Shown in pieces: positions 43,869 to 55,052 of a stretch of 64,000 nucleotides of DNA. Made by a program: the position numbers and the translations under genes. Position 1 is the first letter of the stretch, and every line of letters starts with the position of its first letter. A model generated the notes under the pieces. That model worked only from the letters and a program-made list of their open reading frames with translations, did no database searches and was not told the DNA's origin. This DNA comes from Perkinsus marinus ATCC 50983 (lineage: Eukaryota > Perkinsozoa > Perkinsida > Perkinsidae), in NCBI RefSeq assembly GCF_000006405.1, contig NW_003208655.1, positions 394,499 through 458,498 on the forward strand, written 5' to 3'.

Positions 43869-46800
43869 CTATTTTTTCTTCTTTTTATCCGCTTCATCGG
43901 CGAGAGCAGCAGCCTCCATTTTTCGGGTCTGAGAATAATCATATCTTCCTCATCGTGGACTAGCATGACCAACCTCTTCCTGCATTTGAAGGTTGCGTGC
44001 CTTGTCGCCAGAAGCTTCATAATCGAACTCCTTGAATTTCTTATACTCTTCTTTCCAAGAATATTGACATCGAGACAACGGCTCTATAAACTCATGCAGT
44101 GTCTAAGGCAACGGTATGTCAACTACTTCCAACACCGATCCCACTCACCAAAGGCCGCTGTTCCAACCGAGACAACCGTCGTTTGGAAAGGACCTAAGGG
44201 GACAGCATTGTTACTCTACTTCATCACTCACTCTACTTACTCGATCTACCACTCTTTTGATAGACCTCGTAGTGTACCCTTCACTGATATGAGCCAAGCT
44301 AGTCAGATTGAGACAACTACTGCTGGTCACATGGGGCGGTACCTGAAGACAGAAACCTTAAACAATTCGACCATTGCTGTTGCCGTTTACTCCTTTATTC
44401 ACCATAAGAGACTTCCACAATATCATTCTCGTACCGAAATCAGGGGTGGACACCCAAATCTTCTCATCGAACGCCTTGATGAGCTCCTTCCTATCAACAG
44501 CATCTCCGAAAGGGTTCGAAGTACCTTCGAAGAATAGCTTATTAGTGAGGACGATCTCAAGCAACAAGCCTATAGAGTTATTCATTTCTGTTCAATCATC
44601 CACGATGATATTGCAATATTAATGCCATTTATCATACAGATGATCAGTTTATCATCAACAACAGCAATCTCGTGCTTTACCCAATTCACCAGTCAATAGC
44701 CCGTTGGGGCAGTACTGAGAGACTTTCGTCAATGCCGAGTTACTTCGCATATGAATACCACAACATCGTGAACTTCCCTTACATCCAATGAAGACTATCC
44801 TGTCTTGGTCTGTACTCTCAGGACCCGTCTTTATCTGCTTTATTGCCGCGATGAAGTCCTTCTTTATACGACTCGCTGGTTCGCCTGACATCATCCATAT
44901 CATGCCACGGGTAACCACAAACTCTCCACTTCGAGGGCTTCCATCACTCTCCCCTCCTCCAGTTGCCTTGCCCTTCTTTTTCCCTTTTTTCACCGCTTGG
45001 AAGACCTACAGGAAGTCACCTCCACCCAACCACGATGAGCCTCTACCTCATCTATCTCGTCACAGTAGATAACAGCAGGAGCGTTGTCCTGTGCAACCAG
45101 GAAGGCCTTATAGACCAGCAACGCCGGGCCGAACTTCGGCTAAGGACAACACATTCACGACTATTCCCTATTCAGGGAAGACCCGACTTGCGTATATTTC
45201 CCTTCTATCTTCTTAGGAGAGATGTCGATGAAAGTGGCGCCGACTTCAGTGGCTATTATCCTCGCCAAAAGTGACTTTCCGCAGCCCTTCGGACCGTATC
45301 TGAAATTACCGCGCGCCACAAAATTCTGGGAATTTAGTAATTTTCAATCACCACATCCGAAAAAAAATATATGAAAATATAATTTCATTTTTCAAACGCG
45401 TCATTTCATAACGTCATCTGCCCCAAAGAACAACTCACAATAGTATTGACTTCGCAGTCAGGTTGCACTGTCGTCGTATAGTAGTAGAGGCCAGAGGGAG
45501 GCAGACATGTTCCACCAGCAGCGTCTTCACCTGAAATATCACCCTCGTAGGAGCGGAGCGATGCATAGCACTACCATCTGTGCACTAGGGGGTGGGCAGG
45601 CAGGCTCTCTCAGTCTCATGGTCGCCCCGAGGTAGGCGAACTCTCCCATAAAGTCATTCAGATGCGCCGGGGCTATACCTCGGATCAATCCCTGGACAGA
45701 AGAAAAAGAAGAAGTTACGATATTTACAACTGACGACACCTCTCTTTCCTATAGTGGAAATTACAATTTCGCGCGGCAGAGTTATATGGTAAATCTTGAA
45801 AATGAGCTGATATTTCCGAAATCAATAGTGACACTAGGGAAAGTATATATATGCATATCGCGGACTGAAGGCCCACATCGAGCCTTTTACATACTGCTCA
45901 ATTGCCTCAACCTACTCCTCTAAATTCAGTTCAACATTTCATACATCTACATGACGAATATAAAATAAATTCGATTAAACAACATGTTATTATACTACAA
46001 CGAGATGAATATACATGTAACTTCGAGCTTCGCGACCAACATCTGAGAATCCAAAGTTTACCTCCTGGACAAGTTCGGGCAGACAGTCCTCTCTATGTGT
46101 CACCGTACCCACCGCTGCACACCACTTCTTCACCTTCGCCTTCTTTTCCTTTTTCCCTATATTACGCCAATTCACACACACCGACGTCGTTGACATACCT
46201 TTGCCTTTCTTGCCCTTCTTCCCCTTCCCTTTTTTCTTCTTAGCTTTTTCATACATATTCTGCACCAGATCACGTGTCACCAACACCCACTCCGAACATT
46301 CGTAAAATTTATTTTCGCTTTCCTCAACACTGGCTTGAAAAGTTTCCTTACTTACTATAGGAGTTTACATAGGAATTCGGGTGAAAATATTCACAAAAAA
46401 ATTAATGAGAAATTCCCAAAATTCCCCAACAATTTTCATACTGTCACCAACACATGTAGTTGAGCATGTTCATATTTTCCCGACTACCTTCAAATTCGCC
46501 AACTCTTCCTTGATCAGCTCATCCACCGCTTTCTGCACCTCCTCCTCAACAACAGGGAAGACCTTACCTCGAGTAAGCTGGAAAACAACACATCACTCTT
46601 CCAAATCGATTACCAGGGCGCGCGCTACCTCCACATCATAATGCTGCTCGTAGTTGCTGGACTCATCTCGGGTCTCCCACGTGTCGGCATACTCCTTCAA
46701 ATGCTCGACCAACTTCTGAGCCACCTAGGGAGAGGAGTAGCCACATACCCATCAACGACTTCTCACCACAGAAGTACCAACATCATGAGTTTCCACAAGC

Positions 46801-49584
46801 TCTGCTGGCTCGGATGATTTCTTTGAGGTCTTCTTATCACCACCCTGAACACACCGTCACTGCCGAATGAATAAATTTCAAATTGCGGAGCGAGCGGAGC
46901 ATATACCGCAACAACAGGCACTTTCGTGTTGTGCGTGCGTGCAGAATTATTCTGGCTTAACTACGAAGCGTGGGAGGCTATCAGATAGATCAAACGACTC
47001 CCCTATATGCGGAGGTGTTGGGGAAATGCAGATATGAGATGCAGAAAAGAGATATGCACAAAAAACTTTAATGATGGAGAAATGTCCTACACGGGGATCG
47101 AACCGGGGACCTATGTACAACTCATTGATTGAGTCCACGTCCGCTTCGTCACGAAGGCCTAGTAGCTTCAAAAATTAATACCGTACACTAATGCTCATAA
47201 AATCATCAACAAGTAAAAACCAAAAAGTTCAATCATTTTCTACGAAAAACTTCAAATTGGAAACCTAATATCGAATTTATCAATCTACCCATGGAACTAT
47301 GAGGGATAATACTGCTATCAGCGCATACAAAACAAGTCGCCGTTCTCTCTCAGCTAGTGAACACACCGAGCATCGTATGGAACTGGAGTCCTGCGGCATG
47401 TATGGAGATCTCCCCCGACCATCCCACCTACCTTCTTTTTAGGAGTAGCCTTTTTCTCATCCTTCTTTCCTTTAACAACAACCTCTTCCTGGACCTGTTA
47501 CTATCCATAAGCCTCATCACATGCACACCAACACTGACCTTATCCGGGACCTCAAATCGGGTATAGAAAGCTTCCAGTTCCACTGGAAAGGCTCCCGTCT
47601 GCTTGCGCACCTCCAAAATCCATTCTCGGCGCTCCTCGAGCATTTCACTACGGAGATCTTCGCCCTGAGAAAAATTTTCCCAAAAAAAATTTCACCAAAT
47701 TTTCCCCACCTTATTTCGATGGCCCCACTCTAGCTCCTCAGCCAAGCCAATTTCATACCCTTTCTCAGCGTCCTCTTGCAACTGTTTTCTTTCTCGTCGG
47801 ACTTCATCACTCAAAACCACCTGATAGTAACCCTATCCCGACAGCCCCCACAGGCGTCGTTACATGGTCAACTGCTGGCGTCTCACTGGGGAGTACCATG
47901 CCCAAAAACACATACTCTTCCTCTCTCATACGACGTACATGCTGTAATCACAATACCTCTCTTACTACTAGGCTCGAGCACTCACCCTTTTAGCCAACAT
48001 CATTTTCCATGTGGCGGCTATTCTAGTAGCAGCTTCTCGCTGAACTTCTAGTAACTCCACGGACTGAAAAAGTTGATAATATAATCCCCGCATAGTTGAA
48101 TGCAAGAGCATCACCTTCTTAGTTGCATCCAACGTGTCAACGCCCTCAGCCTCAAGTCGCTCTCTCCTGACAAACAAGCTCTTCCACGAAAGTATACTTT
48201 CCATTAACAGTTCGAAGCCGATACCACTCCCTCGTCACTTCATAGCTTCCGCTCGCCAGTTCCCTATCATCGTCGCCTTCTGTATCCCCGCTCGTCCCCG
48301 CTCATTCCTCTGTATGAGTCTGATGGCCTGGTCCAGCGTAAAGGGTATCTGTCACCACGACAATACCAATACCTACCTGCTCACGTTTTAAAGGCATTCT
48401 CCCCAGCTGAGCTTAGGAGTTCACATACGAATTCGGGTAGAAATAAATGAGAATTTCCTCAAATTTCATACCAACATATGTGCAAATTTTCCCCTCACGC
48501 TGGCGCCGATAGCACATGAAATTGATCCGAATGATCATCCAAATCATCAACTTTCCGGTCAACTCCAAAATGCTTCTGCCAATGTTCGATTCGTCTACTG
48601 CGGATTTCTATCCAATCTGCTCGCTCCGTGTCCCTCGTCAAATATCTCGGAAATTTCCAGTCCAGATCTTCAGGATTCATTTTCAGATCAGCGAGAATCT
48701 GCGAGGAGGAGGAGGGCAGCTGTGGCAAATTCGAAAGGAATCGACTCGCCTCGTCGAGAGCAACAAAACGGCTCCTGTGCCGGGGGTTGAAGAATATCAA
48801 CTGTTCTTTCAATTCGAGTACTCTCACTATTATAGCTTCCATCACCTAAGAAGTGAAGGAGGAGTGGTATGAAAGATAATGGTCAAATTCGGACATGATT
48901 CGTATCTTACCAACTCCTACCTGCCGTATAAAGATACGTTTCTGTGGGTGAATCATTTGGTCGTATATGTCCTCAATTTTGGTATACAGTTGGAGGTACT
49001 TCGCATAGACTAAAGCAGTGGGCTGGAAACCCACATCCAGTATCTAAAAGGAAATTCTCAACTTGGTGATAGAAAATGAAGGCTCTCCTTCCCAGAGTTG
49101 TTTTACATTGGAATTTCATCATTTACCCTCTATGTGAAAAACGTGATATGAAGTGAACTCTCGCACCGGGCAGAAGCGGTTTTCGCCTCGTGAAGTGTGA
49201 CATGTGTTTTTCATATCACGGGTGAAACTCCAATCCACAGAGGTAATCAATACATGGGCATTGGATCCATCTATAAGCAGGCTAGGATAATATGCATATG
49301 GTCAACTACATATGTCGCTTATAATATAGAAATTTTGAGGGATTCTTATTGGTTTCTGTACACTTCTACCCTAATTCGTATATAAACTCCTATAATTAGC
49401 TTTGGAAACTCCCGAGCTCAGGTGAGACCATCAAACGTCTTAGCAATGATACGGAATTATACAGGAAGGCACCTACGGGGGCGTCCTCGCGATCAGCAGC
49501 TGCGGGGAGGTGCTCGATTCGTATCTGCTCGAGGAGCTCCGTCATGGCATCAGCCCATCTATGTTGCCAGGCTTTGTTGGACAT
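43869..49584 (-). CDS. IQCA1: Dynein regulatory complex subunit 11 (DRC11/IQCA1), IQ and AAA domains
   Basis: About 18 exons. The N-terminus MSNKAWQHRWADAMTELLEQ and next exon 'LYTKIEDIYDQMIHPQKRIF' match the IQCA1 signature (YxQIxxKLEDxYDQMxHPQKR), followed by 'DLKMNPEDLDWKFPRYLTRD'. An IQ-type segment is 'FTLDQAIRLIQRNERGRAGI'. Then basic KKGKGKKGKKGKG linkers and an AAA domain: Walker A YGPKGCGKSLLA (45250-45300), Walker B PAVIYCDEIDE (45050-45090), 'KQIKTGPESTDQDRIVFIGC', 'FDEKIWVSTPDFGTRMILWK', 'LAHISEGYTTRSIKRVV'. Human IQCA1 has a degenerate Walker B; here it is canonical, suggesting real ATPase activity. The end KKFKEFDYEA is joined after an intron to a KKKKK tail (stop 43869-43871). 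It is the second nexin-link subunit in the window after DRC1. Confidence 0.9.
46293..46483 (+). mobile_element. Family B introner-like copy
   Basis: Near full length: TTTATTTTCGCTTTCCTCA, TTACATAGGAATTCGGGTG, CACATGTAGTTGAGCATGTT and TTTTCCCGAC. It fills most of the 228-nt DRC11 intron 46260-46487, antisense, with its end 4 bp from the GTAGTCGGG donor. Confidence 0.75.
47081..47167 (-). repeat. tRNA-like segment in a DRC11 intron
   Basis: Minus strand: AGCTACTAGGCCTTCGTGAC ... ATAGGTCCCCGGTTCGATCC. It shares AGGTCCCCGGTTCGAT with the intron at 29804-29882. The T-stem is not paired; treated as tRNA-derived. Confidence 0.5.
48393..48497 (+). mobile_element. Family B copy supplying a splice donor
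   Basis: CCCCAGCTGAGCTTAGGAGT, CATACGAATTCGGGTAGAAA, then CAAATTTTCCCCTCAC. On the minus (DRC11) strand its end reads GTGAGGGGAAAA and coincides with the donor after the exon ending HVLSAPA. Confidence 0.7.
49109..49232 (-). mobile_element. Family A copy
   Basis: TGGAATTTCATC to CACGGGTGAAACTCCA with TTTTTCATATCACGGG. It shares the first DRC11 intron with the family B copy at 49286. Confidence 0.65.
49286..49425 (-). mobile_element. Family B copy
   Basis: Reverse-complement copy: ATATGCATATGGTCAACTAC, GTACACTTCTACCCTAATTC, CCCGAGCTCAGGTGAG. Sense to DRC11. Confidence 0.75.
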
Positions 49585-49619
49585 CGTAGTAAGGTAACTG
49601 TATCGAGTGAAATGTGGGT

Positions 49620-50330
49620 GAGGCGTGGTATTCGATCTCGATAAAAAAGAATTTATTTTCCTATTTATTTTCCTGTTCCGACTTCCGCAGCTCCCGCGCT
49701 CTCTCTGTGTTAGCTTTCCTATTCACTTTCCCATTTCACATTCCATATCAAGTCCACCTTCAGCTGAGCTGAATCAGCTGCCGGCGACAACAACAGGTTT
49801 GCAAAATTGTGAGAAAAATTCCTCCCCCACTTCAAAGGGGGGGCAATTCCAACACTACATCGACTATCTGTATCGATCTGAATCAACCTAAATATACTTA
49901 CAGATTCGAAGTAGCGCACGCAGAGGCCAGGATAATTTCGGGCGAGCGATATTTGAAATTGTTTCTTTGCAAAAGCGCGCGCCCAGGAGCCGGATTAAAT
50001 TTTTGAGCTCTTCGGAACTCTGTAAAGAAAGTAGTAGTTTCTTTTCAAGAAATTGATCAGAAATTTTCAAGTTAACGTCGTGAGATGAAGGGGGTGTATT
50101 TCCAGAAAGACCAGCGGATGCCATAAAATTTTGGGGAATTTGTTGAAATCTTACGGTGAAAAGTTTGAGAAAAAGGCATTTTTTTGTCAAAAAAGTGCGT
50201 AAATTATTGAAAATCCGGGAAAAATATATACAAAAAATTGACCTGAAAATGCGGTATGTACTCGCTTCTCCCCATCCTCCACAATTCTGAAGAGGAGGCA
50301 ACAATCGAATTCATCCCCCTACAAAACGAA
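49620..50330 (-). CDS. Unrecognised small multi-exon gene
   Basis: Exons on the minus strand include MNSIVASSSELWRMGRSEYI (near 50310) and 'SSHDVNLKISDQFLEKKLLL' followed by LQSSEELKNLIRL (49990-50125), and a last exon around 49710-49780. Splice sites are plausible but the reading frame across the joins is not certain. No domain recognised. It lies head to tail just upstream of DRC11. A GCGCGCGCCCAGG motif is at 49973-49986. Confidence 0.35.
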
Positions 50331-50794
50331 CGGGTCTAAAGCCTTGCGTATAAGGCTCGCATTACTTCATGTAAAATGTATGATGGGCTACCGCAACCTC
50401 TACAGAGTTTGTAAGATGATGGTAATGTAACTGTCAGCTCCTTGAAGACCTCTTTCTCAATATTGTAGTGACTAGTGCGGATCCTAGTGCATGAGTATCA
50501 CTCTGTAAACATTTCAGCATTCATTTGCCTTGTTCTTAACTGACGCGTGGTCACGCGCCCGTTTCAACGCTCTTCCCTACACATTGAGTTTAACGGCAGT
50601 GATCTCAGTACAATAGATGAAATAATAATCAGTGCTATCGCTGACACTGTATGCAACACATGCCATGTGCGCTAAACCAAGTCCGAGCATGTACATCGGA
50701 CAACAACTGGACAACGCAAATAAGATCCCCACCGAATGAGAAAAAGCAACGGGAATCCTTTTACGGGAATGACCCTTCGGAAATGGAAATAACA
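50331..50794. other. No recognised gene
   Basis: About 460 bp with nothing supported; short frames on either strand only. Confidence 0.35.
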
Positions 50795-51887
50795 TCAATC
50801 TTGCTCAATAAGAATCTTCCTCATTTTGTCAATCAAATCATACGTCCTCTCCAAAGGTATACCATCTAGGGTCGGACCAGGCACTCCAGTAACACCATCA
50901 CGAACACCCTTCTCTTGGAGAATGGCAGAGAGCTGTTCATGCTGCTCTCGAGACCAGTTGAGACCCAAACTCATCGCAAGGGCGAGGGAACCCCAGTCGC
51001 TCGTCCCGGCGACCAGACAAAAATCTGATCTCGTGCTCGTTTTGATGGATTCGCCCAGAGGAATGTACCTGACCAATTGCGTATGAAAAGTTATGATTCA
51101 TAACAGTCTGTAATGAACAGAGTCGACACCAGTGTGGGAGAATATGTATGTGTGTCGGTGACGATATGGAAATTTCGCGGAAATTCTTCTTGGTTTTGGA
51201 ACACTTGTACTCAAATTCGTATATAAACTGCTGTATTTAGTGAGGAAACTCCCAAGCTCAGCTGAGGAAAGCAAACAGCAAGCACATTTTCCTCCAATAC
51301 TAGTCGACACAAGATACTCACTTGGCCACTAGATCTTGCAGAGGGCCCATACCCATCTCGTTGCCACCGTCACCAACAGCCACCGTCACGACCCCTTCCA
51401 TCTCAGACAAGCAGTGTAGTGGAGCTATCTTGGCAGCGTCCATCTGCAAGTTGCGCATGGTCTTGTAGGGAGGCGCAGCTCTCTCGATGCAAACAACCGT
51501 GTGAACTCTCCCGATCTTCTTACTCACTTCACTAGGAGATGACGCCGGATCGACCCCGATAACAGGAATCTCATCGTCAGTCAGGACTGTGAGAACCTCA
51601 GCGATGTCCTCTTCAACACCGAGCGAGACCTCCCAGCCGACCGACTTCAACGCTTTTGCTACACACACTGAACCGATCAGACCGTCCGACTCGAACTGCG
51701 GAGGTGGTTTGTCAATACAGCAAGGCATTCCAGTGACGACTACCGCCCTGCCTCCCTCGGGTGGCCTACGGAGGGCGTCGACTGCTCTTGGTAGGACCCC
51801 TGGAGTGATCAGTGGACCGATACCTCTGTTACCGATATCGACTTGACAAGCGTTTTCGATAGTTAACAATACTTGGTCGTGAGGCAT
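50795..51887 (-). CDS. D-glutamate cyclase-like (DUF4392) protein
   Basis: Two exons. Exon 1 (51322-51887) starts MPHDQVLLTIENACQVDIGN and includes GMPCCIDKPPPQFESDG, 'DDEIPVIGVDPASSPSEVSK' and VAVGDGGNEMGMG. Exon 2 (50795-51068) continues YIPLGESIKTSTRSDFCLVA with TSDWGSLALAMSL and ends KILIEQD. These are the DUF4392 hallmarks (the GDGGNEMGMG and SDWG motifs); the mammalian member DGLUCY converts D-glutamate to 5-oxo-D-proline in mitochondria. The 253-nt intron 51069-51321 holds a family B copy; phase-2 joining gives VAKYIPLGES without a gap. Length fits the domain alone, without the extra domain of DGLUCY. Confidence 0.85.
51134..51300 (-). mobile_element. Family B copy in the only intron of the D-glutamate cyclase gene
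   Basis: Reverse-complement copy on the plus strand, sense to the gene: GTGGGAGAATATGTATGTGT ... ATTCGTATATAAACTGCTG ... CCCAAGCTCAGCTGAGG ... CCTCCAATAC. Only ~20 bp separate it from the donor. Confidence 0.8.
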
Positions 51888-52812
51888 TTACTAGTTCAGG
51901 AAAAATGACAACAAATTAGCCCTGTGAACGACCGTCTCGAATCTCACCTTGTTTTCTCTCGATTCGACAATTCACATCTGGTAGACCACCCATGTGCATG
52001 AACAGTCATTAAAATTGAGCAGATCAATAGAGCTGTTGTGTGGTTGCCACTTGTCTGAAGGGCTGGTCCTCGTGGATCCACGCGCACAGACTGTGTGTGC
52101 TACGTCACGGAACACGTTCGGTGACGTCAACAACAACAGCCGTTTACAACTAGCTCGCCTCGCCACTCTTCGAGTCGCCTCCACTTACAATATACCTTCG
52201 AGATGGAGGTAGAAGTGCATGCTCACTCTGAAGATTCCGAATGGTGCCTTTCCACCACATATTTCGACAATCGCTCTCTACGGCGCATTGTGCGTTTCTC
52301 AGCGCACAAATGCAACAGCTTCTGACTGATCCAAGCAGCCCCAGTTGACCGTCACTGTCTGCTGGTGGATGTATGTTCAAATCACCACCCACTCCTGGTC
52401 CAGGGTTCCACACAATGTGAACGGCCACTTTGTCCGGCTCCGTAGTGCATGTATTATACATGCACTAATAGTGTACAAATATACATGACATACATATCTC
52501 GTCAATTCTCTCTCCTTAAACCAATCTGGGTGCTTACGATGGTAGTCTCTCATCCCCATCGCCCAGATCCGACCACCGCTTTTTGAAGTGTATGAAGTGT
52601 ACTGGGTTGTACTCAAGCGTGTTCATAACACGAAGAGAAATTCCATCAATTCCTCACAGACAGTCTATGGGGGGGGATATAAATGCAATACATATCCCAC
52701 GGTAGGTAAAGACCTGGCTGGTTATAAAAAGCTCTCAACCATACATATGCTAGCACGCGCGCACACACACGTCCATTCCCCCGATGAAATGCTCGATGGA
52801 TTCTTCCTTAGC
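51888..52812. other. No recognised gene
   Basis: About 920 bp with several short frames on both strands, none with a family resemblance. No family A or B element. Confidence 0.35.
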
Positions 52813-53166
52813 TTATTTTATATGTCTGAGGCTTGCGATAGCTCGACCAATCTCCAATTCTGTAGAGATGGTGATACCCTCCATTCTGAGGTGTAGTGAG
52901 AGAAGTGTGGTATGTCCAACCGCTGGACCGAATACCAATGCTCACTACGGGAGTCTACGAATGACGTATCGAATAACCAATTCACCTTCCCCTCAACTCT
53001 CGTAACAACCAACCTAATACATGAAAAATAATAACAGGCAACCTCACACCGCAGCGATGAGGTCATGGAAGAACTGCTGCAAGAGCGAATAGTAGCCCAC
53101 ATAACTTAGCCGGTTCAGACCAGGCACCACCACCTCGGTGGCCTCGTAACTGATGACAATGCTCAT
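52813..53166 (-). CDS. Small unrecognised protein (~85 aa), three exons
   Basis: MSIVISYEATEVVVPGLNRL and SYVGYYSLLQQFFHDLIAAV join across a ~34-nt intron to 'LVVTRVEGKVNWLFDTSFVD', then across a ~59-nt intron to ITISTELEIGRAIASLRHIK and stop. The joins keep frame and use GT-AG, which supports a real gene. No family recognised; mixed alpha-beta with a hydrophobic middle. Confidence 0.4.
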
Positions 53167-53690
53167 GACTTTAACCGATTGAGTTCTACTATAAAATACA
53201 CTTGTCGGAATAGGAATTCCTGGACACGAAATTGATTTCACTGAATCAACGAAATTGGAGTCCTTATGGCATTGTGTTGAAATTGAAGTTCCTATCGTCG
53301 CATACGGTCAAATCAAAATCCTTATTGTTGCATACGATTGAAATTGAAGGTTCTAGAAGGATATCTCAAATTCCATTCCGTCCGCTCATCCGAATAGAAG
53401 TTACTACAGGACCAAGGCCATTTGCTACCCTATTACTGGTACTGTTCGTGCGAGAGTTTGGACGGATATTGTTGAGATGATCCATGCCCCATACTTGGCA
53501 ACACAACCAATAGAGACAGTGAAGGGAAAGAAGGGTGTCAATACGAATGTATATACTACACTTAAAACCAATACGTTCTAGTAGCCTCTTACCATGGAAA
53601 ACTACTATACACCGATACTACTACGACAACGAACCGAAATGGAAATATACTCCATAAGACTCAAGGAAGCCATAAAGCTTTTCTCCAGCT
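53167..53690. other. Intergenic
   Basis: A short repeat of GAAATTGAAGTTC-type strings occurs at 53275-53355 (ATTGTGTTGAAATTGAAGTT and TACGATTGAAATTGAAGGTT, with a TCGCATACGGT/TTGCATACGAT pair), a local ~60-bp duplication. No gene seen. Confidence 0.4.
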
Positions 53691-55052
53691 TCAAGGGCTG
53701 ATAACATCAACAACTTGAGACGACGACGACGCCGATCTCGGGGATGACAGTTCAGCTTTAAGCCCACTATCAGATGGGATAGAGTCGTTGTATTTTCGAC
53801 TGAACACGCTAGCAGCAAGCCATAGGACGACAGATATCAGTAACCACAGTCCACAGATACAAAGGGACCATCGGTAACCAATATGATCGTTCCAGATACC
53901 CATTAAAATGGGACTGGGGAAATCTCCGAGAATATGACTCACACCAATTGATATTGCCAAAGCCTGACCACGTAAGTTAGTCGGTACTGCCTCCATAATG
54001 GCAACGTTGGTCGGCGCCGTAGACGAAAAAAGTAGGAATTCTGTGACAAACATGAGGACGAAAAACAAGTAAATGGAATTACTCCATCCGGCCGAAGCAG
54101 CAAAAGGAACAGCGGCAGCGACAAGGACGAATGCCAGAATACACGAGACGTTGGTACGAGACCTACGGCCAGCAAGCTTACGGCAAGCTACATCAAGAGC
54201 ATACCCACCAAGTAGAGTGCCGAAAATACCACATACCACAGTGACGGCACCAAAACCCATACTGCCCACTGTTTGGGAAGCCTTCCAGATCACTACAATA
54301 GATGCAGGACCCCAGTAGGCAAAACCACCAACAGCAAACATAAAAGCTGAATAACCAAGAATTAATGTCATATAGGTAGGGTTACTGCCCAAGACGACGA
54401 ATTGCTTCAAAAGATTCCCGACTTTGTATTCTGTTGCCTCTTTCGCGGGGACTTTGAAACGATTCTGCCAAATAAAGGCAAGGACGATGAGGATGATCAT
54501 CAATAAGGCCTCGCCCAGAAAACCATATTGTCCGGCCTCCCACGTGGAGAAAAAACCGGAGCCAACGTAACCGAGGGCTTGACCGACATAAAGGGCCATA
54601 AAATACAGACCGAGATAAGTAGAGCCCCTCCCCGGGGGCGCGGCATCGTCAATAATAGGGGGAGCTAAAGCACAGAAGGCGGCCTCTCCAACGCCAGTTA
54701 ATGTACGACAAGCCACAATGAAACCGAATGAGGTCGGTACCACTCCAGTGAGGAGGTTCGCTATGACCCAGACCATAAGGCCGATGCAGATCGAACGAAT
54801 CGTCCACACGCCCGACAATTGGCCGAGAATCGCGAACAGGGGAGAGGCCACAACGTAGCCCAAAATGAACATACCACCGAGAAGCCCAACTTGGAAGTCA
54901 GTGAGATCGAGCGAATTCTTCAAGTAGAGGTTCAAACCAGCAATGAGGCCTCTGTCAAAATACACCAGAATCTCGCATAACGTGAAGAAAACGAGATGGG
55001 TTTTGGGGCCTAGGAGAGATGGAGGCTTATGCGAGACGTTTGCTGGTGCCAT
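53691..55052 (-). CDS. Spinster-like major facilitator transporter
   Basis: A single intronless exon of 453 residues, starting MAPANVSHKPPSLLGPKTHL. Twelve membrane segments are visible. Signatures: YFDRGLIAGLNLYLK in TM1 (Spinster family DR near TM1), DFQVGLLGGMFILGYVV, the loop-2/3 'FAILGQLSGVWTIRSICIGL', RTLTGVGEAAFCALAPPIID (the family's R-x-x-x-G-x-G-E-A), and PPGRGSTYLGLYFMALYVGQ. The tail is Ser-rich (SSPRSASSSSQVVDV). Spinster proteins export lysophospholipids or sphingosine-1-phosphate from lysosomes or cells; the substrate here is unknown. Together with the Mpo1-like genes it may relate to sphingoid lipids, but that is speculation. Confidence 0.9.
   Translation of the reverse strand: MAPANVSHKPPSLLGPKTHLVFFTLCEILVYFDRGLIAGLNLYLKNSLDLTDFQVGLLGGMFILGYVVASPLFAILGQLSGVWTIRSICIGLMVWVIANLLTGVVPTSFGFIVACRTLTGVGEAAFCALAPPIIDDAAPPGRGSTYLGLYFMALYVGQALGYVGSGFFSTWEAGQYGFLGEALLMIILIVLAFIWQNRFKVPAKEATEYKVGNLLKQFVVLGSNPTYMTLILGYSAFMFAVGGFAYWGPASIVVIWKASQTVGSMGFGAVTVVCGIFGTLLGGYALDVACRKLAGRRSRTNVSCILAFVLVAAAVPFAASAGWSNSIYLFFVLMFVTEFLLFSSTAPTNVAIMEAVPTNLRGQALAISIGVSHILGDFPSPILMGIWNDHIGYRWSLCICGLWLLISVVLWLAASVFSRKYNDSIPSDSGLKAELSSPRSASSSSQVVDVISP

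Noticed and set aside
47081-47167. Functional tRNA gene
   Set aside because: B box is present but the T stem and acceptor stem do not pair and no clear anticodon arm is seen.
54073-54318. Plus-strand frame inside the transporter
   Set aside because: Antisense shadow of the MFS coding exon.
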